In this document: positions 1 to 5,833 of the stretch, piece by piece
How positions within the stretch are numbered: position 1 is the first letter of the stretch
Layout: every line of letters begins with the position of its first letter
Assembly: GCA_946479995.1 (NCBI GenBank)
Contig: CAMLIU010000020.1
Span: 1-11,871 of the forward strand
Reading direction: 5' to 3'
Source: an uncultured Gemmatimonadota bacterium
GTDB taxonomy: Bacteria > Gemmatimonadota > Gemmatimonadetes > Gemmatimonadales > Gemmatimonadaceae
DNA length: 11,871 nucleotides
The notes under the pieces: model-generated
Seen by the model: only the letters and a program-made list of their open reading frames with translations
Database searches by the model: none
What the model was told of the DNA's origin: nothing
Program-made: the position numbers and the translations under genes

Positions 1-270
1 GTGACCGGCTGGTCCATCGGCGGGCCGGAGCTCGAGGCCGATCCCACGCGCGACGCGGTGGATCTCTACATCAAGCTCGAGCGCGTGATCCTGCCGCTCT
101 TCTACGGATTGCCGTTCGCCTACGCCGAGGTGATGCGCTCGGCCATCTCGCTCAACGCGAGCTTCTTCAACACGCAGCGCATGGTGCGGCAGTACGTGCA
201 CAACGCCTACTTCCCGAACGGCACGGTGCTGACGGCGGGAACCCCGGCGGATACCACGGTGCTGCTGTAG
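1..270 (+). CDS. glgP: Alpha-glucan (glycogen) phosphorylase, C-terminal fragment
   Basis: The last 89 residues of a gene that enters from the left edge; the GTG at base 1 is just an in-frame valine codon and not a credible start. The fragment carries hallmarks of the C-terminal domain of bacterial alpha-glucan phosphorylases: GWSIGG near its beginning, an acidic stretch leading to DLYIKLERVILPLFY, then VMRSAISLNASFFNTQRMVRQYV, which matches the family's AI-N-SFFN-RMV-QYV closing motif. The family releases glucose-1-phosphate from alpha-1,4-glucan using pyridoxal phosphate; the PLP lysine and catalytic core would lie upstream, outside the window. The gene ends with TAG at 268-270, and only 16 bp separate it from the stop of the convergent membrane-protein gene, with no strong terminator between them. 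Family assignment is confident; the exact subtype (the short, Thermotoga-like form seems likely) is inferred. Confidence 0.86.
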   Translation: MTGWSIGGPELEADPTRDAVDLYIKLERVILPLFYGLPFAYAEVMRSAISLNASFFNTQRMVRQYVHNAYFPNGTVLTAGTPADTTVLL

Positions 271-286
271 CGCGTTCGCGGCTCCG

Positions 287-1306
287 TTACCGCGTCGCCT
301 CCACCACCACTTCCACCTCGTAGTCCTCCGTCTTCCGCACGGCGCGCAGCACCGTCTGGCCGGCGGCGAGCGCGCCAAGCAGGATGTAGATGTAGAAGGT
401 GTAGAAGCGCCACCACACGAGCGCCGCAGCGAACAGGTCGGCCGGGATGTCGTTGCCGAGCGCAGCGCGGAAGGCCACTTCCACGGCGCCGCCACCGCCG
501 GGCGCCGGCACCACCGCCGCGCCATACAGGAATCCGAGCGGCCACACCGCCAGCGGCGCGAGCGCCACGGTGGCCACGCTCGTCAGCACGAGCGCCGGCA
601 GCACGGTGAGCCGGATCCCCACGTGCACCACCGAGGCGAGGAAGGCGCCCACCGCCGCCCCGGGATTCACCTTCTCCACCGACTCGATCGTCGCGCGCAG
701 CTTGCGCACGGCACGCTGGATGGTGCGCCAGCGGCCGGCGTGCAGCCGCAGCCGGCGCGCCCACGGCGGCGGCGGTCCGCTCGCGTTGCGACGCGACAGG
801 AAGAGCGCCATCGCGCCGATGCCGAGGATCACCGCGGCGTACGTCCCCACCAGGCTGACGAGCGTCACGACGGCCGCGCCGGCGTCGTGGAAGATGATCG
901 CCACCACCGCCACCACCGCGGCGAGGGAGAACACCTCGAGGAACAGCTCGGCGTAGAGGATCACGAGCACGCTCGCCGACGGCAGCCCGGACTCGGCGAG
1001 GATGAAGAAGCGCGCCGGCTCGGCGCCGCTGCGCGCCGGCGTGATGGCGGCGCCGAAGTCGCCGCCCAGGCAGGTGCGCAGCGCGGTACGGAGCGTCAGC
1101 GTGATGCCGGCAGCGCGCGCGCTCCAGCGGATCTTCAGCGCGCGCGCGAGCACCTCGATGGCCACGGCGGCGAGCGCGAGCAGGTGCGCACGTGGTGGCA
1201 GCGCGAGCGAGGCGCCGGTGTGCGACCAGCCGAGAATCATGTAGATGGAGACCCCGATCGTCAGCGCGAAGGAGAGCGCCGTGAGGAACCAGCGGAACGG
1301 GGTCAT
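287..1306 (-). CDS. Flippase-like integral membrane protein (LPG synthase TM / UPF0104 family)
   Basis: A 339-residue multi-pass membrane protein starting at MTPFRW. Hydrophobic segments lie at about residues 5-26, 40-56, 110-137, 144-170, 218-250, 252-268 and 290-318. Two family motifs are visible: TPARSGAEPARF (89-100), in the position of the usual P-R-GE-R segment, and PAPGGGGAVEVAF (268-280), matching the P-PGG-G-E motif. Relatives form the membrane domain of lysylphosphatidylglycerol synthases or stand alone as flippase-like proteins. No aminoacyl-transferase domain is present, so MprF activity should not be assumed. The frame stays open upstream to an ATG at 1417, but that extension is Cys/Arg-rich, not membrane-like, and would overlap the divergent hydrolase gene by 22 bp, so I chose the ATG at 1304-1306. 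No clear Shine-Dalgarno precedes it. The tail (328-339) is acidic. The lipid substrate is unknown. Confidence 0.8.
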   Translation of the reverse strand: MTPFRWFLTALSFALTIGVSIYMILGWSHTGASLALPPRAHLLALAAVAIEVLARALKIRWSARAAGITLTLRTALRTCLGGDFGAAITPARSGAEPARFFILAESGLPSASVLVILYAELFLEVFSLAAVVAVVAIIFHDAGAAVVTLVSLVGTYAAVILGIGAMALFLSRRNASGPPPPWARRLRLHAGRWRTIQRAVRKLRATIESVEKVNPGAAVGAFLASVVHVGIRLTVLPALVLTSVATVALAPLAVWPLGFLYGAAVVPAPGGGGAVEVAFRAALGNDIPADLFAAALVWWRFYTFYIYILLGALAAGQTVLRAVRKTEDYEVEVVVEATR

Positions 1307-1384
1307 GCGGGAGACGAGCTCGGCATCGTCGCAAGCTATCGCGCCAGAAAGGTGTCGGCCACGCCACGGGCGAAGATCTTGCCC

Positions 1385-1390
1385 GGTGAA
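1385..1390 (+). promoter_or_regulatory. Ribosome binding site of the alpha/beta hydrolase gene
   Basis: GGTGAA lies five bases before the ATG at 1396. It is one of only two convincing Shine-Dalgarno sequences in the window and supports this start. Confidence 0.55.
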
Positions 1391-1395
1391 GAAGC

Positions 1396-2100
1396 ATGGC
1401 TCGCCTCGACATTCCATCGGTCTGGCTCACTCCCGACACCCGCTCCCCCGCGCCGGCAGCACTGCTGCTCCACGGCTTCTCGTCGAGCAAGGAGCGCATG
1501 GCGCAGTCGGTGGGACGCGAGCTGCGCTCGCTCGGCGTGGCGTCGCTCGCGCTCGACCTGCCTTTTCACGGCGAGCGCGACGGTGACCGGACCGCGCTGT
1601 CGCGCAATCCGCTGGCACTCGTCGGCGCCTGGCGCACCGCCATCGCCGAATCGCGCGATGCCATCGGGTGGCTGGCGTCGCAGCCGTCGGTGGATGCGGC
1701 GCGCATCGGCATCGTGGGCTACTCGCTGGGCGGGTTCCTCGCGCTGATGACGGCTGCGGAGGACGAGCGGCTCCGTGCCGTTGCCCTCGCCGCAGCGGGC
1801 GACCTGCCCGATCACACGCCGTACGCGTCGCTCGTGCGCGGGATGGTGAACCCGCTGCGCGCCGCGGAACGGCTGGCGGGTCGGCCGCTGCTGCTGGTGA
1901 ACGGCACGCGCGACACCACCACGCGTCCCGAGCAGGCGAAGCGGCTGTTCGCCGCGGCGAAGGAGCCGAAGACGCTGCACTGGTACGAGGGAGGACACTG
2001 GCCGCCGCCGACGGCCATCACCACCGCCGCGCGATGGCTGGCCGACCGGCTGCACGACGTGAGCGACACCCGCGCGGCGCGCCCACGGCGCACCGGCTGA
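1396..2100 (+). CDS. Alpha/beta-hydrolase (dienelactone hydrolase / prolyl-oligopeptidase-like)
   Basis: A 234-residue cytoplasmic hydrolase with no signal peptide. The fold's landmarks appear in order: strand plus oxyanion-hole motif LLLHGFSS (24-30), DLPFHGER (54-61), the nucleophile elbow GYSLGG with Ser110, a strand ending NGTRD with the likely acid Asp173, and GGHW with His201. That completes a Ser-Asp-His triad. The length and the short cap between 132 and 160 fit small carboxylesterases or dienelactone-hydrolase-like enzymes; the substrate cannot be read from sequence. The nucleophile is Ser, not the Cys of classical dienelactone hydrolase. The last ~12 residues (RAARPRRTG end) are basic and probably disordered. 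The gene diverges from the membrane-protein gene across 89 bp. The DsrE-fold gene follows after 109 bp on the same strand, so co-transcription is possible but not shown. Confidence 0.85.
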   Translation: MARLDIPSVWLTPDTRSPAPAALLLHGFSSSKERMAQSVGRELRSLGVASLALDLPFHGERDGDRTALSRNPLALVGAWRTAIAESRDAIGWLASQPSVDAARIGIVGYSLGGFLALMTAAEDERLRAVALAAAGDLPDHTPYASLVRGMVNPLRAAERLAGRPLLLVNGTRDTTTRPEQAKRLFAAAKEPKTLHWYEGGHWPPPTAITTAARWLADRLHDVSDTRAARPRRTG

Positions 2101-2209
2101 CCGGCGAGGCTTGCGTGGCGCGCGACACGGACGAAGGTTCCAGCGCGCGCCGGCGTGGGCTGGCGCGTCACGCCACCTCCCGCCGCGACCCGCCGTGTCA
2201 CACGACCCG

Positions 2210-2908
2210 ATGCCTACCCCGCGCCGCGAATTCCTCGCCCGCGCAGCCACCACTGCTGCCGTGTTCGTTGCCGGCACCGCCTGCGCGTCACCCCTCGGCG
2301 CATCCGGCGTGAGCGCGGAGGAGGGGATGCGTCGCGCCTCGTCGTCCCCCGACTTCGACGACACGTGGACGGCACGCGTGCGCGCCGCGGCGCACAAGGC
2401 GGTGTTCGATTCCCCCGACGTGTCCGATGGCCTCGCCCTCGGCCACGCCGCGGTGTTCATGGACAACTACCACGACATGTTCGGCACCCGCGACGCCGAC
2501 ACGGTGCCGGTGGTGGTGCTGCGACACCAGGGCACCGTGATCGCCATGGGCGACGCGCTGTGGGACAAGTACGAGCTGGGCAAGCGCACGAAGCTCGTGG
2601 ACCCGGTCACCGGCGAGGTGGCGAAGCGCAACCCGTTCGTGAACGTGGGGAAGGACGACAAGCACGCGCTCATCGAGCCCGGTTGCACGCTCCCGGCCCT
2701 GCGTGCCCGCGGCGCCGTGCTCCTGGCGTGCAACCGCGCGCTGATGCACTTCGCGTCGCAGAAGGCGAAGGAGATGAAGCTGGACGAGGACGAAGTGAAG
2801 GCCGAGTTCCGCGCGGGACTCGTGCCGGGGGTGATCCTGCAGCCGTCGGGGATCTACGCGCAGATCCGGGCGCAGGAGGCGGGGTGCGAGCTGGTGAAGA
2901 GCACGTGA
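2210..2908 (+). CDS. Exported DsrE-fold protein with twin-arginine-type signal
   Basis: A 232-residue protein. Its N-terminus, MPTPRREFLARAATTAAVFVAG, has an RR-x-F-L pattern followed by an Ala-rich hydrophobic stretch, which looks like a Tat signal. Cleavage near the Ala-Cys-Ala at 24-26 or Val-Ser-Ala at 34-36 is plausible. AGTAC around Cys25 is a poor lipobox, because position -3 is Gly. The mature part resembles the DsrE/DsrF fold: VPVVVLRHQGTVIAMGD (99-115), then RARGAVLLACNRAL (166-178) with a Cys (174) in the usual place, and the closing LVPGVILQPSGIYAQIRAQEAGCELVK (204-230), close to the family's VPAGV--L---Q--G-A-I ending. Known members handle sulfur relay or are uncharacterised, so the role here is unknown. 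In-frame sequence upstream to 2111 is Arg/Pro-rich and lacks signal character, so the ATG at 2210 was chosen. No Shine-Dalgarno is visible; a 9-bp palindrome (GTGTCACAC, 2195-2203) sits before the start. Confidence 0.75.
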   Translation: MPTPRREFLARAATTAAVFVAGTACASPLGASGVSAEEGMRRASSSPDFDDTWTARVRAAAHKAVFDSPDVSDGLALGHAAVFMDNYHDMFGTRDADTVPVVVLRHQGTVIAMGDALWDKYELGKRTKLVDPVTGEVAKRNPFVNVGKDDKHALIEPGCTLPALRARGAVLLACNRALMHFASQKAKEMKLDEDEVKAEFRAGLVPGVILQPSGIYAQIRAQEAGCELVKST

Positions 2909-2928
2909 GCGGCAGCGTCGAACTACTC

Positions 2929-3098
2929 CAACTACAACTGAAGTAGCTCGTACTTCGTAGCGCGTATCCGGACCGACGCGCTGGCCACCCCGATGCACGG
3001 CAGGCCACTCCGACCTGAAGGTGGCCAGAGGGGCATTGGAGTGGCGTCCAGCTGGGTCCCGGTACGAAGTACGAGGTACGCAGTACTTCAGTTGTCGT
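2929..3098. repeat. GTAC-heptamer inverted-repeat element, copy 1
   Basis: A ~170-bp element with imperfect terminal inverted repeats of about 40 bp. Read inward, both ends run ACAACTGAAGTA, then a GTA-rich heptamer block, then a GGACC/GGTCC core. The right arm has GTAC at 3062, 3069, 3076 and 3083, an exact 7-bp period. The left arm has GTA at 2943, 2950, 2957 and 2964 with the same period. The interior holds two inverted pairs, CTGGCCACC/GGTGGCCAG (2981-2989 with 3020-3028) and CCACTCC/GGAGTGG (3005-3011 with 3038-3044), which interleave. It lies between two convergent genes, and its right arm runs into the methyltransferase stop codon. Its right half shares GCATTGGA and CTGGGTCCCG-TACG with copy 2. 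No transposase is nearby; it could be a MITE-like or REP-like element. Confidence 0.75.
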
Positions 3099-4080
3099 TC
3101 ACTCGGGCATATACCTCGATCCATGGCGCCACCCCCCGATCCCTCACCGGCGCCCGCGCGGCGAGCGATCCCAGCGCCTTGACGAATCTCTCCTCCAGCC
3201 GCGCCCACGGCCGCGTCCACTCGTCCCCGATCGGGACGAGCACGTCGCCCACCACGCGTTCCACGTGGAAGCCGAGCCGGGTGAGCACGCGCTCGAGCGA
3301 TGATGGCGTGAAGCCGTAGCGGTACGGGAAGCCGAGCAGGTTGTTCTGCGCCAGCCACTCGCGCGCGAGCGGGGCGGCCCGCGTCGCGAGCAGCGGGCGC
3401 ATGGCGGCGTAGCAGGCGCCGTTGGGCACGCGCACGACCACCATTCCGCCCGTCGCCAGGCGGTCGCGCGCGGCGCGCAGCGTGGCCACCGGGTCGGGCA
3501 GCTGGTCGAGGCAGTTCCAGATGGCCACGACGTCCACCTTCGCGTCGGAGTCGAGCGACTCGAGGGTACCGTCGTGCACGCGAAAGCCGAGCGAGCGGGT
3601 GAACGCATTCGCGCAGGCGTTGACGTCCACGCCGGCGAACTGCCAGCCCTGCTCGCGCGCCGCGGCCAGGAAGGCGCCAACGTAGCTTCCCACCTCGATA
3701 CCGCTGCCGCGCCGGCCGAAGGTCCCCGACAGCCGGCGGGCCTGTGCGGCGTACGACGCCCGTTGCGTCTCGTGCAGGGCGCGCATGCGCTCGGTGGTGG
3801 GGCTGGAATCGGTGTACGCCTCGGTGAGCTCGGTCGTGCGCTCCACCGGGTTCCGGTAGACGAGCCCGCAGTGCCGGCAGCGCACGAGCCGCAGCGGTGC
3901 ATGCTGCGAGAAGGCCACCCGGTCCATCAGCTGGGCTGGCGGCGTGCGGGGGCTGAGCCGCGCCGAGTGGAACGCCCACAGCGCTTCCACCTCGGCGCGC
4001 ACCTCGTCGCTCGACGCCAGCTCGCGTGCGTCGGCCTCGCCGCACACTGCGCAGCGGGCGAGCTCGTACGAGACGCTCAC
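3088..4080 (-). CDS. SAM-dependent methyltransferase with N-terminal Cys4 (zinc-binding-like) site
   Basis: With the GTG at 4078-4080 as start, this is a 330-residue protein. The N-terminus has CAVCG (first Cys at residue 10) and, 58 residues later, CRHCGLVYRNP: a CxxC...CxxC pair as in methyltransferases that follow a small zinc-ribbon. The Rossmann methyltransferase domain follows: motif I IEVGSYVGAF (~128-137), the acidic strand end FAGVDVN (~148-154), DVVAIWNCLDQLPDP (~183-197) and MVVVRVPN (~213-220). The substrate is unknown; related proteins often modify sugars or small metabolites. The frame is open to an ATG at 4200, but the 40 extra codons have clearly lower GC3 (about 65%) than the downstream codons, and that start would leave only 8 bp to the divergent gene. 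I therefore prefer GTG. The TGA at 3088-3090 lies inside the arm of inverted-repeat copy 1. Confidence 0.8.
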   Translation of the reverse strand: MSVSYELARCAVCGEADARELASSDEVRAEVEALWAFHSARLSPRTPPAQLMDRVAFSQHAPLRLVRCRHCGLVYRNPVERTTELTEAYTDSSPTTERMRALHETQRASYAAQARRLSGTFGRRGSGIEVGSYVGAFLAAAREQGWQFAGVDVNACANAFTRSLGFRVHDGTLESLDSDAKVDVVAIWNCLDQLPDPVATLRAARDRLATGGMVVVRVPNGACYAAMRPLLATRAAPLAREWLAQNNLLGFPYRYGFTPSSLERVLTRLGFHVERVVGDVLVPIGDEWTRPWARLEERFVKALGSLAARAPVRDRGVAPWIEVYARVNDN

Positions 4081-4208
4081 GATTCGGAATGCGGCAACGT
4101 CAGCGGACAGGTCATCAATTGTCCAGTGAGGCAAGAGCGGTGCTTGCGCGCTGACTGTCGCACATTGGAGCTTGCGCGTGGCTGGCGCCGGCACGATCAT
4201 CCCGGACC

Positions 4209-5105
4209 ATGTCGCACCCCACCAGATCGTCGAACCGGGCTACCGTGTCGCTGCTGGAAGAAGGGATTCGTTACGAGCGCGGTGGCCTGACCGCTCGCGC
4301 CATGAGCTGTTTCGAGGATGTCACGCAGCACTGGCAGGAGGATCCCGCCTCGGCTGCCGAAGCGTGGTGGCGCCTGGCCAACCAGCACCGCCTGCAGTCA
4401 CGCTGGTTCGAGGCGCTCGAGGCAGCGCGCACCGGCGCCACCCTTGCCCGGGAGCATGGGCTGCGCAACCAGGAGGCGGACGCCCTCAACATCGAGGGGG
4501 CGATCTGGATGACGCGGGGCGACTACGCCGCTGCGCGTCCCCTGTTCGAGCGGACCCTCGAGCTGGCAGAGACGCCGTCCACGCGCGCCAAGGCGCTGCA
4601 GAACCTGGGCGGCATCGCCGGCGAAGAGCGGCGCTTCGAGGACGCGGAGCGGCTGTTCGCCGAGTCGCGCCAGGAGTACGCGAACGCCCGCGACGCGCGT
4701 GGCGAGGCGGTCTCGCTGCTCAACATGGGGCGGCTGCAGATGGAGCGCGGGAACCTCGACGAGGCGCGCGTCACCCTCGAGGATTCGGTGTACTCGGCGC
4801 GGCTCACCGGTGACCTGGAGATGCATGCCGCCGCGCTGCTCAACCTCGGCATCGTGCTCAGTGAGTTGAACAGCATCTCGGACGCCGAGGAGCGGATCAC
4901 CACGGCGTACGGGCAGTTCACGATCGCGGACATTCCCGTGCAGCGCGTGCGGTGCCTGATGCAGCTGGCGCGGCTCGCCATGCTGCGGAGCGAGCCGGCG
5001 ACGGCGAAGATCTGTCTCACGCACGCGCGGGACGTGGCCGCCCAGGCCCAGCTGCCGCGCGAGCTGAAGCTCATCGTGGATCAGCTGGACAACATCGAGG
5101 GGTAG
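4209..5105 (+). CDS. TPR-repeat protein
   Basis: A 298-residue soluble, all-helical protein with no signal peptide or membrane segment. About seven tetratricopeptide units can be traced at residues ~11-44, 50-83, 90-121, 126-159, 166-199, 206-239 and 246-279. The clearest are ADALNIEGAIWMTRGDYAAARPLFERTLELA, KALQNLGGIAGEERRFEDAERLFAES and SLLNMGRLQMERGNLDEARVTLEDSV, each with the W/L-G-Y-A-A-P-like spacing of the family. TPR arrays bind partner proteins; no catalytic domain is attached. The spacing (~36-40 residues per unit) resembles the TPR_12/MalT-like type found in regulators, here without a DNA-binding part. The gene diverges from the methyltransferase and is alone on its strand until the lipoprotein. 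The ATG at 4209 has no clear ribosome binding site; GTG at 4245 (VSLLEEG) is an alternative start. No specific role can be assigned. Confidence 0.83.
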   Translation: MSHPTRSSNRATVSLLEEGIRYERGGLTARAMSCFEDVTQHWQEDPASAAEAWWRLANQHRLQSRWFEALEAARTGATLAREHGLRNQEADALNIEGAIWMTRGDYAAARPLFERTLELAETPSTRAKALQNLGGIAGEERRFEDAERLFAESRQEYANARDARGEAVSLLNMGRLQMERGNLDEARVTLEDSVYSARLTGDLEMHAAALLNLGIVLSELNSISDAEERITTAYGQFTIADIPVQRVRCLMQLARLAMLRSEPATAKICLTHARDVAAQAQLPRELKLIVDQLDNIEG

Positions 5106-5172
5106 GCGCAAATTGAAGCATGTCAACGATATAGCAGTGCTCGCCAACGTCCGGCTCTGGTGACCCGGGCAT

Positions 5173-5188
5173 TGGCACAGGTCTGGCA
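5173..5188 (+). promoter_or_regulatory. Candidate sigma-54 (-24/-12) promoter of the small lipoprotein gene
   Basis: TGGCACAGGTCTGGCA matches the RpoN consensus TGGCAC-N5-TTGCA at nearly every informative base. The -24 GG and -12 GC have the required 12-base offset, and the only deviation in the -12 box is G for T. Transcription would begin near 5200, leaving a leader of about 75 bases to the ATG at 5277. An imperfect dyad TTGA-N6-TCAA (5113-5126), ~50 bp upstream, is a possible activator site. This is a single-site match made by eye and unproven. Confidence 0.4.
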
Positions 5189-5266
5189 CTGGGACCGACC
5201 GCTCGATGCCGCCGCCGACGAAGGCTGCGGTCACGCGACGTTGTAGTCGTCGGCCCAGACTTTCCC

Positions 5267-5272
5267 GAGGTG
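5267..5272 (+). promoter_or_regulatory. Ribosome binding site of the small lipoprotein gene
   Basis: GAGGTG four bases before the ATG at 5277 is a good Shine-Dalgarno match and fixes the start of this short gene. Confidence 0.55.
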
Positions 5273-5276
5273 CTCC

Positions 5277-5513
5277 ATGCGTATTCGCCTGCTGCTCGCC
5301 GCCACCGCCGCCGTCACCCTCGCTGCCTGCAGCGACTCGGCCACGGCACCACACCAGATGTCGCCGGGGGGCTCGACAAAGGACGTGGGTCTCACCTGCC
5401 GATCGGGTTACCACATCGCGACGCGCGCGGACGGCACCGAGTACTGCGAGCAGGACAGCGGTACCGGTCCACAGGCGACCACGACGACCACGACGACGTC
5501 CACGAAGAAGTGA
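5277..5513 (+). CDS. Small Thr-tailed lipoprotein, function unknown
   Basis: A 78-residue precursor. A basic start (MRIR) and a hydrophobic core lead to TLAAC, a textbook lipobox with lipidated Cys18, so the mature product is about 61 residues anchored in a membrane. The residue after Cys is Ser, compatible with outer-membrane sorting under the E. coli rule. The mature domain contains CRSGYHIATRADGTEYC: two cysteines (41 and 57) sixteen residues apart that could form one disulfide around an SGY...DGT core. The C-terminus is a run of seven threonines ending STKK, a possible flexible or glycosylated tail. I recognise no family. A good ribosome binding site, a candidate sigma-54 promoter upstream and a strong intrinsic terminator downstream together make this a convincing stand-alone transcription unit despite its size. 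Confidence 0.78.
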   Translation: MRIRLLLAATAAVTLAACSDSATAPHQMSPGGSTKDVGLTCRSGYHIATRADGTEYCEQDSGTGPQATTTTTTTSTKK

Positions 5514-5540
5514 GCGCCTGATCGTTCGCTGTCCCATGTT

Positions 5541-5590
5541 CGCGGCCCCCGGAGCCAGGTGCTCCGGGGGCCGCGGTGCATTCTTCTCTT
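5541..5590 (+). terminator. Intrinsic terminator after the lipoprotein gene
   Basis: A perfect 15-bp GC-rich stem (5541-5555 with 5561-5575) around the 5-base loop CAGGT is followed within a few bases by the pyrimidine-rich TTCTTCTCTT (5581-5590). The stem is extremely stable. The T-run is interrupted by C, so termination efficiency is a guess. Confidence 0.75.
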
Positions 5591-5628
5591 GCGGGAGCGA
5601 CTGACGGAGGATACTTCGACAGGTTACG

Positions 5629-5808
5629 ACAACGACAGTACGTCGTACCACGTACTTCGTACCGGGACCGACATCCAGGGTCTCTACAAGGTGCCGCTGG
5701 CCTCCAGGCGGCACATCGTCACCGCGGTGATGTAGAGATGCATTGGACCAGGCATCCCCCTGGGTCCCGATACGCCGTACAAAGTACGAAGTACATCGGT
5801 TGTAGTTG
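5629..5808. repeat. GTAC-heptamer inverted-repeat element, copy 2
   Basis: A ~180-bp element. The left arm has GTAC at 5638, 5645, 5652 and 5659. The right arm has ATAC at 5770 and GTAC at 5777, 5784 and 5791. Both arms have an exact 7-bp period and pair with each other through GTAC. The interior can form a three-way junction: TCTCTACA (5681-5688) pairs with TGTAGAGA (5731-5738) and encloses a hairpin GTGCCGC/GCGGCAC (5691-5697 with 5708-5714) and a perfect 12-bp palindrome (5719-5730). The outer right end, read inward, begins CAACTACAAC, like the left end of copy 1. The element fills the gap between the lipoprotein terminator and the start of the BNR-repeat protein gene, so that gene's promoter must lie in or next to it. 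Confidence 0.78.
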
Positions 5809-5833
5809 ACCAGAACCCCCAGCCCCCCGACTC

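Noticed and set aside
1..3. GTG at base 1 as a true start codon
   Set aside because: The protein begins mid-domain in the C-terminal part of alpha-glucan phosphorylase, so the gene continues upstream of the window.
207..1499. Long open frame on the minus strand across the flippase gene, Arg/Ala-rich
   Set aside because: An out-of-frame shadow of the real membrane protein; low-complexity Arg/Gly/Ala composition typical of alternate frames in GC-rich DNA.
2288..4045. 585-codon minus-strand open frame spanning the DsrE-fold and methyltransferase region
   Set aside because: It runs antisense to the DsrE-fold gene, crosses the repeat element and shifts against the methyltransferase frame; His/Arg-rich with no domain.
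4081..4200. N-terminal extension of the methyltransferase to ATG 4200
   Set aside because: GC3 drops to about 65% over these 40 codons, and the start would nearly abut the divergent TPR gene. The stretch is better read as a shared intergenic promoter region.
2929..5808. Inverted-repeat copies as ends of a composite transposon carrying the methyltransferase, TPR and lipoprotein genes
   Set aside because: Each copy is a self-contained palindromic unit at a gene boundary. There is no transposase and no evident target duplication. The cargo genes match their neighbours in composition.
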